NCBI GenBank assembly: GCA_001899855.1
Contig: MKWR01000029.1
Span: 265,212 to 329,211, forward strand
Direction of reading: 5' to 3'
Source of the DNA: Lysobacterales bacterium 63-13
GTDB lineage: Bacteria; Pseudomonadota; Gammaproteobacteria; Xanthomonadales; Rhodanobacteraceae
DNA: 64,000 nucleotides
Shown here: positions 29,416-36,235 of the stretch, one piece after another
How the letters are laid out: the number at the start of each line of letters is the position of its first letter
How positions within the stretch are numbered: position 1 is the first letter of the stretch
Program-made: the position numbers and the translations under genes
The notes under the pieces: model-generated
The model's database searches: none
Seen by the model: the letters and a program-made list of their open reading frames with translations, nothing else
Told to the model about the DNA's origin: nothing

Positions 29416-29438
29416 CCCTCCCGCCTGTGCGGGAAGGG
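29416..29438 (+). terminator. Hairpin after the H1-like gene
   Basis: CCCTCCCGC-CTGT-GCGGGAAGGG forms a stem with a one-base bulge, 15 bases after the H1-like stop. There is no T-tract. Confidence 0.45.
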
Positions 29439-29463
29439 TCGTTGTCGCGACAAGCGTTTCAAG

Positions 29464-29490
29464 GCGCGGCGGAATCCGATTCCGCCGCGC
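29464..29490 (+). terminator. Strong hairpin between the H1-like gene and nrdJb
   Basis: A perfect 13-bp inverted repeat (arms 29464-29476 and 29478-29490, centre base 29477) of GCGCGGCGGAATC type is followed by ACGTTT. It should be very stable and could end transcription or set the relative mRNA levels of the upstream genes and nrdJb. Confidence 0.55.
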
Positions 29491-29624
29491 ACGTTTCAGC
29501 GGAGCTCTGCCCAGCCAGGCCCGCAACCTGCAACAACGCCTGGCGCGACATGCGCAGCCAAGGCATGGACAACTCGACCGTCGCCCCGGATGACGGTCAC
29601 GCACGAATTCAGGAGAGCGCCGGC

Positions 29625-30458
29625 ATGGCGATCAAGATCAGCAAGAAGATCAAGGCATACAACGTCGTGCTGCCGGAAGCGGAAACACCCGCTGCCGTCG
29701 CCAAGCCGCAGCCGGTGATCGAGGAGCCGGCAACCGCCGAAGTCATCCACATGCACGAGAAGGTCGAGCGCCCGGATCAGTTGATCGGCGCCACCTACAA
29801 GATCAAGTCGCCGCTGGTCGAGCACGCCCTGTACGTGACCATCAACGACATCGTGCTCAATGCCGGAACCGAGCACGAGCTGCGCCGCCCGTTCGAGATC
29901 TTCGTCAACTCCAAGAGCATGGAGCACTTCCAGTGGATCGTCGCGCTCACGCGCATCATGTCCGCCGTGTTCCGCAAGGGCGGTGACGTCACCTTCCTCG
30001 TCGAGGAACTGAAAGCCGTGTTCGATCCGCGTGGTGGCTACTTCAAGGCCGGCGGCATCTACATGCCGAGCATCGTCGCCGAGCTTGGCGCGGTCATCGA
30101 ACGCCACATGAAAATGATCGGCCTGATCCACGATCCGGAAATGGATCCGGCCCAGCGCGCCCTGATCGCCGAAAAGCGTGCTGCCTACGAAGCCCGCTCA
30201 AAAAAAAAGTCTGACGTAAGCCCCGGCTCCGCCAAGGCGGGCACGACAGCAAACCCGGGTTCCCGGCGTCCGCCGGCATCCGGCGCCGCCGGTGCGTCCA
30301 CGACAACCCCGATCCCGTCCCCCGACCTCGCCGAAGACGATTCCGCCGGCAGCTTCCCCCCCGGCGCCACCATGTGCCACAAGTGCAACACCAACGCGAC
30401 CATCGTCATGGATGGCTGCGCAACGTGCCTGAATTGCGGCTATTCAAAGTGCGGGTAG
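29625..30458 (+). CDS. nrdJb: Ribonucleotide reductase class II accessory/C-terminal part (NrdJb)
   Basis: Second half of the split B12-dependent reductase. The 277-residue product starts MAIKISKKIKAYNVV after an AGGAGAG ribosome site. The body (about 45-190) contains ATYKIKSPLVEHALYVTIND, GTEHELRRPFEIFVNSK and DPRGGYFKAGGIYMPS, which I recall from Pseudomonas NrdJb. A low-complexity Pro/Ser/Ala/Gly linker (about 196-248) then leads to a C-terminal cysteine domain with Cys251, 254, 265, 268, 271 and 276 (CHKC, CATCLNCGYSKCG). In this family that domain binds zinc and carries the redox-shuttle cysteines. A run of nine A's encodes Ser-Lys-Lys-Lys at the body/linker boundary. Confidence 0.88.
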   Translation: MAIKISKKIKAYNVVLPEAETPAAVAKPQPVIEEPATAEVIHMHEKVERPDQLIGATYKIKSPLVEHALYVTINDIVLNAGTEHELRRPFEIFVNSKSMEHFQWIVALTRIMSAVFRKGGDVTFLVEELKAVFDPRGGYFKAGGIYMPSIVAELGAVIERHMKMIGLIHDPEMDPAQRALIAEKRAAYEARSKKKSDVSPGSAKAGTTANPGSRRPPASGAAGASTTTPIPSPDLAEDDSAGSFPPGATMCHKCNTNATIVMDGCATCLNCGYSKCG

Positions 30459-30509
30459 GGAGTTTGTACGTGCGATGTTTGGCAGTGTAGGTCATGGACA
30501 GAGGCAGTA

Positions 30510-31196
30510 ATGGCCATTTCAAAGGATGGCTGGGTATACATACTTACCAACCCAGCGCTGCCGGGCATGGTCAAACTTGGCCATACAACGAGCACACCGG
30601 AGGCGCGGGCAAGACAGCTCGACGGCACGGGCTTGCCGGAGAAATTCAAAGTTGTTTACGCAGCGTATGTTCCGCATCCGCAAGATGTCGAAGCATTAGC
30701 GCATGCGCGGTTGAAGGACTGCCGAGTTTCGCGCAACAGGGAGTTCTTCCGCTGCACGTCTACCGTTGCTATAGGAATGCTCCAAGAGCTTTGCGAGAAT
30801 CACTTGAGGATAGAGCTTGTTTGCCAGGGGAAAGTAACCTCTGTCATCTTCGCCCTTAGACTTGGCGAATGCCTCTCTTGCCCGAAATGCGGACAACTCA
30901 TTCGCCCATTTAATTCTGCGCTCACGGAAATAAACGCTGGTCTAAGTCAATGCGCCTTCTGTGGGCACAAGATCCGATTCAAAGTATTGATGCCGGCTAA
31001 ACCATCGCTTCCGACCAAACGGTCGCTTCCGACAAGTTTCATCGAGATATCCAAAGTGCCTCGTCCAACGATCGTTGGCGACTTCGCTCGCTCCCCTGTA
31101 GTTGACTTCGAATGCCCGTACTGCAAGAGCCATTCGCGAGTTCCGCCTAGTAGCACGATGAGGTGCAGAAAATGCGGGCGACATTCGGCACCCTAG
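30510..31196 (+). CDS. GIY-YIG (T5orf172/MUG113-type) protein with two zinc ribbons
   Basis: 228-residue protein. The N-terminal 95 residues carry the T5orf172 variant of the GIY-YIG nuclease fold: GWVYILTNPALPGMVKLGHT (7-26), then RARQLDGTGLPEKFKV and EALAHARLKDCRVSRNREFF. Two Cys4 zinc-ribbon modules follow, one around CLSCPKCGQ and QCAFCGHK, the other around FECPYCKS and MRCRKCGR. GIY-YIG domains cut DNA, while zinc ribbons bind nucleic acid or protein, so a DNA-targeting role is inferred. The DNA is clearly less GC-rich than nrdJb and the codon use differs, which points to horizontal acquisition. Confidence 0.8.
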   Translation: MAISKDGWVYILTNPALPGMVKLGHTTSTPEARARQLDGTGLPEKFKVVYAAYVPHPQDVEALAHARLKDCRVSRNREFFRCTSTVAIGMLQELCENHLRIELVCQGKVTSVIFALRLGECLSCPKCGQLIRPFNSALTEINAGLSQCAFCGHKIRFKVLMPAKPSLPTKRSLPTSFIEISKVPRPTIVGDFARSPVVDFECPYCKSHSRVPPSSTMRCRKCGRHSAP

Positions 31197-31267
31197 CATC
31201 TTGTCCGGACAGATCGTCTGTTTCTGCGAAAACACGGAGCAAGGGGTCAAGTCTTGAATCTTGAATA

Positions 31268-32596
31268 TCAGAAGCGCCGATTTTGGTTCGCTTCTGGTAC
31301 CCCATCGTGGCGTTGAGCTGCGCGATGCGAGATTTCTGCCACACCTGTCATTTGACTGCCGCCTCGCATTTCTGCCTCTCTTGCCCTACGGATTGGACGT
31401 TGGAGTGTCGTCGAAACCGTCGGCAAAGAGGCGTCGTCGATGTACAACTCGGCGCTGTCGAGAGCGGCATTGATCGTTTGTCCCGGGGCACCTGCGGCCA
31501 CGAGCACCTGGCCGGATGGCAGCAGGTTCGCGGTGTGGTTTTCGCGCGCGGTCACGAGCGTGCCGGCATCGGACCAGATGTTCGAGATCGGGTCGTACAA
31601 TTCGACGCTGTTCAGCGCCAACGTGCCCTGATCACCACCTGCCACGAGCACCAGGCCTGTCGGCAGCCGGGTAGCACTGTGCGATTGACGCGGTGCGAGC
31701 ATCGGTTGGACCGGCGACCATGCATTCGCCGTGCGGTCGTAGAGTTCGGCGCTGCTGAGCACGCCTTGCCCGCCGGTCACCAGCACTTGACCGGATGCCA
31801 ACAGCGTGGCGGCGTGTCGCACGCGCGCGTTCGCCAGTGTGCCGGCGGCAGTCCACGAATCCGTACCGGGGTTGTAGCGTTCGGCACTGCTGATGGAGGT
31901 GCCGCTGTTGCCATACCCGCCGACCACCAGGACCTCGCCGGTGGCCAGCAGGGTCGCCGTGTGAAGATAGCGTGCCGTTGCCAGCGGACCGGCGGTCGGC
32001 GCCCAGGTATTCGTCGTCGGGTCGTAGAGTTCGGCGCTGCTCAGCGCCGTGCCTGCGGCATTCGTTCCGCCGACAACCAGCACCTTGCCCGAGTCCAGCA
32101 GGGTTGCGGTGTGGCGATTGCGCGCGGTGACAAGCCCGCCAGCAGCGCTCCATGCGTTCTGCGCCGGATCGTAGAGTTGCGCACTGCTCAGGGTCTGGCT
32201 CTGGTTGTTCGATCCTCCGACCACGAGTGCCTTGCCGGTCAACAGCATGCTGGCGGCGTGCCAGAAGCGCGCCCGGGTGAATGCGCCTGCACTGGTCCAG
32301 TTGCCTGTCGCGGGATCGTAGAGTTCAGCGCTGGCGAGATCGCTGCCTGTCGTGCTGTAGCCGCCGGCCACGAGCACCTGTCCCGAGGGCAGGGTGACGG
32401 CCACGTGCAGGCGCCGTGCGGTCGCCAGCGAACCGGTCGCATCGAAACCTGCCTGGGCGTCACTGGTCATCGTGGCGAACAGCACGGCGAGCGCCATGAG
32501 GAACCGGCCTAGGCAGGCCCTGGAGCTCGCGACAATTCCCTGCTTCGCGACTACCGTATCCGTGCGCATGCACGGAACCTTGTTCTTGTGCACCAT
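31268..32596 (-). CDS. Exported seven-blade Kelch-repeat protein
   Basis: 442-residue protein starting MVHKNKVPCMRTD, with a signal-like segment (RFLMALAVLFATMTSDAQA). Seven repeats of about 47 residues follow. Each reads TAR-x-H-A-A-T-L-L-x-G-x-VLVVGG then SSAELYDP-x-x-x-x-W, the galactose-oxidase/Kelch pattern, so a seven-bladed beta-propeller is expected. The last 45 residues (from about STTLQRPIRRAREAE) are basic and do not look like the rest; they may be read-through beyond the ancestral end. No catalytic copper-site residues were identified. It is probably a surface or secreted binding protein. Confidence 0.82.
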   Translation of the reverse strand: MVHKNKVPCMRTDTVVAKQGIVASSRACLGRFLMALAVLFATMTSDAQAGFDATGSLATARRLHVAVTLPSGQVLVAGGYSTTGSDLASAELYDPATGNWTSAGAFTRARFWHAASMLLTGKALVVGGSNNQSQTLSSAQLYDPAQNAWSAAGGLVTARNRHTATLLDSGKVLVVGGTNAAGTALSSAELYDPTTNTWAPTAGPLATARYLHTATLLATGEVLVVGGYGNSGTSISSAERYNPGTDSWTAAGTLANARVRHAATLLASGQVLVTGGQGVLSSAELYDRTANAWSPVQPMLAPRQSHSATRLPTGLVLVAGGDQGTLALNSVELYDPISNIWSDAGTLVTARENHTANLLPSGQVLVAAGAPGQTINAALDSAELYIDDASLPTVSTTLQRPIRRAREAEMRGGSQMTGVAEISHRAAQRHDGVPEANQNRRF

Positions 32597-32657
32597 CACG
32601 TCGTTCTCCACGTCGGAAAAACTGGAAAGGGTGACCGCTCTCTTTTTTGCGTAGCTT

Positions 32658-33035
32658 CTACGCAGCGACTTCAGGGAAAAACGGATCCAGGTCGAACACG
32701 CGTTCGCCGCTCGCTTCCGAACCTGCCGTGATCGCGATGCCGATGCCATCGGCGACGATGGCGTAGCGGCCATCGAAGCCGAGGCGCACGGTGACGGTGC
32801 CGGTTCGCCCCAGCGGTATGTCGACGATCTTGAAGTCCATTTCGATGCCATCGTCCCAGACCGAAAATCGCAATTGGTCCGCACCGCCGCCACGATCCAC
32901 AAGGCCTTCGACCTTGCCGCGGATGACAACTTCCACGTGCGTGCGTCCATCTTCGGTGGGCGCAGTCTGCACGCCGGTGACGGTCCAGTGGCCGGGCGAT
33001 GCTCCTGTGGCGGAGGCGTTTGCTGGGGCCGACAT
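32658..33035 (-). CDS. Hypothetical protein, beta-rich
   Basis: Unrecognised protein of 125 residues from the ATG at 33035, which has a GAGG ribosome site eight bases upstream. Upstream in-frame ATGs at 33134 and beyond would add up to 56 residues. The sequence is rich in short strands (HWTVTGVQTAPT, THVEVVIRGKVEG, GTVTVRLGFDGRYAIVADG), suggesting a beta-sandwich. No signal peptide is seen from this start. It sits 61 bases before the Kelch gene on the same strand, so the two may be co-transcribed. Confidence 0.55.
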   Translation of the reverse strand: MSAPANASATGASPGHWTVTGVQTAPTEDGRTHVEVVIRGKVEGLVDRGGGADQLRFSVWDDGIEMDFKIVDIPLGRTGTVTVRLGFDGRYAIVADGIGIAITAGSEASGERVFDLDPFFPEVAA

Positions 33036-33175
33036 GATCCTGACCTCGATTGGCCTGACCGGTCGGCCTAGTTGACACCAATGCTCGCCCAACTGGAAGA
33101 GGGCAATGTGGGACAAGGCAGTATCCAATCGCATCGTGCGCCAAACCCCCGGTTTGAGCCGGGCATGGAACAGCG

Positions 33176-33194
33176 CGGGGCCAACCTGGCCCCG
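33176..33194. repeat. Perfect inverted repeat after the lipoprotein gene
   Basis: CGGGGCCA-ACC-TGGCCCCG is an 8-bp perfect stem 14 bases beyond the stop of the minus-strand lipoprotein gene. On the minus strand no T-run follows, so termination is uncertain. Confidence 0.4.
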
Positions 33195-33207
33195 TTCTTC
33201 CAAGCGA

Positions 33208-33870
33208 TCAGGATCTGAAGCCTTGCGCCTTGGGGTCGGCGTGCAGACGCGGCATCTTCAGCCAATGCCAGTACCCATCCTTGACCGTCTTGTTCCTGTC
33301 CTCGCTGTCCGTGCCCGAATAGTCGATGCGGTTCGCCAGGATGAGCTCGTCATTCGCGGTGCGGGCGACGTAGTCGGTCTGGACGATAGTCGTCGGTTCT
33401 TCCGGGACAAGATTCAGTACGCGTGCGGCGGCGTCGTTCATTGAATGGTCGTGGGTCGCAACGCGCCGCCAACCGTGTCCAAGGCATGGTGCCTGCGCTT
33501 CATCGAGTGTCGTGTAGCCCGCCGCTGAGCGGCCACCCGCACCGGGAATCTGGTCGGCCAGGTAGAACACCGTCTCGAGCTGTCGCGGTTCAATCGCGAT
33601 ATAGGATCGGGCATTCACCGACAGGTTGAACAGGTACGGCGCAAACCAGCGGAAGTGCTGAACCAGCTCATCATCCTTCTGCAGCGAGCCGGCCGACAAT
33701 TCAGCCAGATGCCAGACGCCCTCGATCGTCGGGCACGCGCCGAATGACGAGGTTTCCACCGCGCCGTACTGGTCGCCATATGCCTCGGCGACGTCGGGCA
33801 CGGGGCCACTGCTGCAACCGACGAGTCCGATGAGGGCGATCAGAAGCGAACCCGGCGGAAACGCGCGCAT
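33208..33870 (-). CDS. Putative lipoprotein of unknown function
   Basis: 220-residue protein with a lipoprotein signal (MRAFPPGSLLIALIGLVGCSS; lipobox LVGC), so it should be anchored in the inner leaflet of the outer membrane or the inner membrane. The mature part has CPTIEGVWHLAELSAGSL, where a Trp-Glu-type start of a small beta-barrel is possible, then NARSYIAIEPRQLETVFYLAD and HDHSMNDAAARVLNLVPEE. I do not recognise the family. A longer open frame upstream is ignored because the lipobox fixes the start at 33870. Confidence 0.68.
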   Translation of the reverse strand: MRAFPPGSLLIALIGLVGCSSGPVPDVAEAYGDQYGAVETSSFGACPTIEGVWHLAELSAGSLQKDDELVQHFRWFAPYLFNLSVNARSYIAIEPRQLETVFYLADQIPGAGGRSAAGYTTLDEAQAPCLGHGWRRVATHDHSMNDAAARVLNLVPEEPTTIVQTDYVARTANDELILANRIDYSGTDSEDRNKTVKDGYWHWLKMPRLHADPKAQGFRS

Positions 33871-34188
33871 GTGGCAATCCTGTTCGATCAATGGGATCGA
33901 AAGTCTAATCCACGATCGGTGCTGAAACGCTGGTTGGGTCGGAGGAATCATCCGTTTGAATCGCGGGCCGTCCGCGCGCTTGCGCGTGGCCCGGGATGTC
34001 GGCTCGAGTCCAGCGTGCCATTCAGGGCAACTGCGACATCCACCGTTCCGTCCTTCCGGACGCTGCGATGACCAAACCAGGGGACTGAGTCGGCTGTCCA
34101 GGCATCCACAGCGTGGTGCGCGCCATGGCCGCTGCATTTGAGCGCGTCGGCCGGTGCGCAGTAGCTGCCTCTGACCCAGCGTCGATGC

Positions 34189-34383
34189 TCAGTCGCGATA
34201 CTCGAACTGCACGGCCGTGCGGCGGCGTCCGCCACCGGCGTCTTCCTGGCTCACGAGATCGAGGCCGCTGATCTCGGGCAGCACCTGCAAGACATCGAGC
34301 AATGGGTCACCGCGCGATGTCGCCGGAAACGTCGCGGCCATTGCGATGCGGAAGTGATCCGGAACAACCTTCGCATGGGTCAC
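34189..34383 (-). CDS. Possible small protein or gene remnant
   Basis: A GTG-started frame of 64 residues begins 11 bases after the stop of the upstream repeat-protein gene and is preceded by AAAAGGGACGG. The product (HFRIAMAATFPATSRGDPLL then LQVLPEISGLDLV) looks like the C-terminal ferredoxin-like piece of a larger protein, weakly MgtC/YhiD-like. It could be a remnant rather than a gene. Confidence 0.3.
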   Translation of the reverse strand: MTHAKVVPDHFRIAMAATFPATSRGDPLLDVLQVLPEISGLDLVSQEDAGGGRRRTAVQFEYRD

Positions 34384-34394
34384 CCGTCCCTTTT

Positions 34395-35279
34395 TTAGCG
34401 CATGGTCAGCACGTAGACGCCGATCGTTCCGGTCGACTGCGAGACGTTGCCGAGGTTGCAGACACGGATCTGCACGAGGTCGGCGCCGGAAACCCGCAGC
34501 GGCTGGATCAACATGTTCGGCGGCAGGGTATAGCCCGATTGCAGGTTGAAGAACACGAGATCGTTGAGTTGCGCACCCGGAACCGAGATGTTGTAGTCGT
34601 TGCAATCGTTCGCTCCGACCGAGACCGCGATCGCGCCGTTGCTGTAGCCGCCGGCGATCTTGCCGCGCGTGACGCTGTCGTTGGCGATTTCGGACGTACC
34701 GACCGCGCCGCTGGCGATTGCCGCCGCAACTACCGCGTTGTCTGCAATCTTCGCGGACGTGACCGCGTTGTCGGCGATCTTCGAATTGCCCACCGCAGCC
34801 GTCGCGATCTTGCTGCTCGTCACTGCGCCGAACGCGATCGTCGGGCTCGGATAATTTCCGCTGAGGTCGCCGCCAGCCGGCCCGGAAATGCCGCCGGTCA
34901 ACGTGAACTGCGATACCGGGGTGGTCGCGACGGCTTGTCGAGGCAGCATCGGCGTGCCTTCGACGCTCACTTCGAGATAAAGCTGGGTGCCGGTGAACGC
35001 GCCCGGGAAGGCGAGCGATACGCTGAACAGGCCATCGGTGACCGGGAAGTTCGGTTGCGAGATCGTCGCGCCGATCTGGAACCCGCCGCTCGCGGCATCG
35101 AACAGCTTGAAGCCCAGGTCGAAGTTGCCGTTCGCCGGCGCGCCGTTCTGCTCAAGTCGGCCCTGGTAGACGAAGTCGGGAATCTGCGGCGCAGCGAAGA
35201 TGCCCGCACTCGCGGCAAGTGCGGAAATGGCGAGCGCCATGCGTGCCAGGCGCCGCATCAGTATCGGGAAAACATTCAT
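34395..35279 (-). CDS. Exported protein with decapeptide AV.TSKIADN repeats
   Basis: 294-residue protein starting MNVFPILMRR with a signal peptide (to about residue 30, GIFAAPQ). The N-terminal domain (about 33-125; YQGRLEQNGAPANGNFDLGFKLFD) resembles a domain common in bacterial surface proteins. A GGDLSGNYPSPTIA motif follows, then six 10-residue repeats (about 152-211) of AV-x-x-S-K-I-A-D-N type, and a C-terminal beta-rich head (about 212-294). The GGDLSG..P motif plus AVTSAKIADN repeats is typical of phage tail-fibre-like and trimeric surface proteins. The start overlaps the upstream stop (TGATG), implying coupled translation. Confidence 0.75.
   Translation of the reverse strand: MNVFPILMRRLARMALAISALAASAGIFAAPQIPDFVYQGRLEQNGAPANGNFDLGFKLFDAASGGFQIGATISQPNFPVTDGLFSVSLAFPGAFTGTQLYLEVSVEGTPMLPRQAVATTPVSQFTLTGGISGPAGGDLSGNYPSPTIAFGAVTSSKIATAAVGNSKIADNAVTSAKIADNAVVAAAIASGAVGTSEIANDSVTRGKIAGGYSNGAIAVSVGANDCNDYNISVPGAQLNDLVFFNLQSGYTLPPNMLIQPLRVSGADLVQIRVCNLGNVSQSTGTIGVYVLTMR
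34647..34826 (-). repeat. Six in-frame 30-bp repeats
   Basis: Six diverged copies of a 30-base unit encode the decapeptides AVTSSKIATA, AVGNSKIADN, AVTSAKIADN, AVVAAAIASG, AVGTSEIAND and SVTRGKIAGG. The amino-acid period is exact while bases have drifted, so the repeat is old and under protein-level constraint. Confidence 0.7.
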
Positions 35280-35575
35280 CACAGGCACTCCTGGAAGCCA
35301 TCTTGGAAGATTGAGTCGCGAGAGGACGTGCCTAGACCGGCCTGAAAGCCGGCAATGACGGTATAGGCACCGCCGCTCGAGCGTCCGCCAACCGGCTCGC
35401 CGAGAGTCGCGACGAGGCGGCGGCAGCCGCCGCTCGATGCGCTCGTGCCGCCACCCGCGGCGATGCCTTGCGCGGTGATCTGCAGTCCGCCGGCGTGGCC
35501 GACGCCCCAGCTCACGGCGATGCCGGCGACGATTGCCAAGCTGAGCCATCGATTGCGTTTCATCATGCTCCTCAT
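35279..35575 (-). CDS. Small exported protein with GGTSxSGG/GEPVGG..GGAYTVIAGF domain
   Basis: 98-residue protein (ATG at 35575; another at 35566). A signal peptide (RWLSLAIVAGIAVSWGVGHAGG) is followed by GGGTSASSGG, then ATLGEPVGGRSSGGAYTVIAGFQAG. I recall this pattern of a repeated beta-motif from many exported proteins of Xanthomonadales and planctomycetes. The C-terminus is DSIFQDGFQECL, similar to the tail of the exported deiminase at 5851-7038. Its TGA shares an A with the ATG of the repeat protein downstream (TGATG), so the two are translationally coupled. Confidence 0.65.
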   Translation of the reverse strand: MRSMMKRNRWLSLAIVAGIAVSWGVGHAGGLQITAQGIAAGGGTSASSGGCRRLVATLGEPVGGRSSGGAYTVIAGFQAGLGTSSRDSIFQDGFQECL

Positions 35576-35631
35576 CGCATCAAAAAGGACGGATCGCGCT
35601 TCGCGCCGGCGTCGACCGGTGCTTGAAGCCA

Positions 35632-36042
35632 TCAACGCAGAAAGGCCGTGCGAGGGGCCACGAACTTGTCCGGCAGCATCGTACATCGGGCGGCGCGGCT
35701 CCAGCGCAGCCAGGTCGGCTTGGCGTCTTGCTGACTTTGCGCCGGTCCGGAACGTTTGTCGGTGCGGGAAATCCATGCCCGGTGGCGGATGCTGGATGTG
35801 CGGCACAAATCCACCCTGCGGTGGTGATCCCGGTATGCGAAGCATGTTTCATGATTGCGGACTCGTGTGCGGTCAGCGCGTGCAACGCAGGCGAGCGTGG
35901 GGTCGCAGGTGGTAAGGCGGATGCCGTCCGGGGTTTCCAGCGCAAACAATTCGTCGCCTTTCTCCAGGCGCAGCCGCGCAGCCAGTTCGCACGGCAGGAT
36001 AACGCCGGCGGAATTGCCGATCGTGGTGATTTTCGGTTTCAT
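35632..36042 (-). pseudogene. AbrB/MazE-type antitoxin, apparently decayed
   Basis: The frame starts MKPKITTIGNSAGVILPCELAARLRLEKGDELFALETPDGIRLTTCDP, a clear SpoVT/AbrB (MazE-like) DNA-binding domain. Intact relatives are about 75-80 residues and usually have LPKE where this has LPCE. After DPTLA the frame runs on for about 85 residues of non-homologous arginine-rich sequence, while another frame gives a more plausible tail (ALTAHESAIMKHASH), so a frameshift is likely. No toxin gene is visible downstream. If the extended product is real it would be an unusual 136-residue antitoxin. Confidence 0.55.
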
Positions 36043-36235
36043 GGTGGACGCCACTGCCCAGGTCATAAGGCGTGTCATGTCTTGGGTCCGGGCCGGGTGC
36101 AACGCGTTCCGCTGCAGCAGGCGGCATGCTGCATCAGATTCGCGCCGTCGCTTGCCCGCAAGCGGCCACATGCGGTCGCAGCCGTGCCCGTTCGCCGTTG
36201 CCCAATGGCGGCGACCAATCGACGCGGGGACGCCC

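Noticed and set aside
31268-32950. Longer 560-residue start for the Kelch protein
   Set aside because: The extra 118 residues are not homologous to anything visible and read as the reverse frame of the next gene. The signal-like segment supports the start at 32596.
34647-34826. CRISPR-like array
   Set aside because: The 30-base period is in-frame protein repeat (decapeptides) without separate spacers, so it is not a CRISPR.
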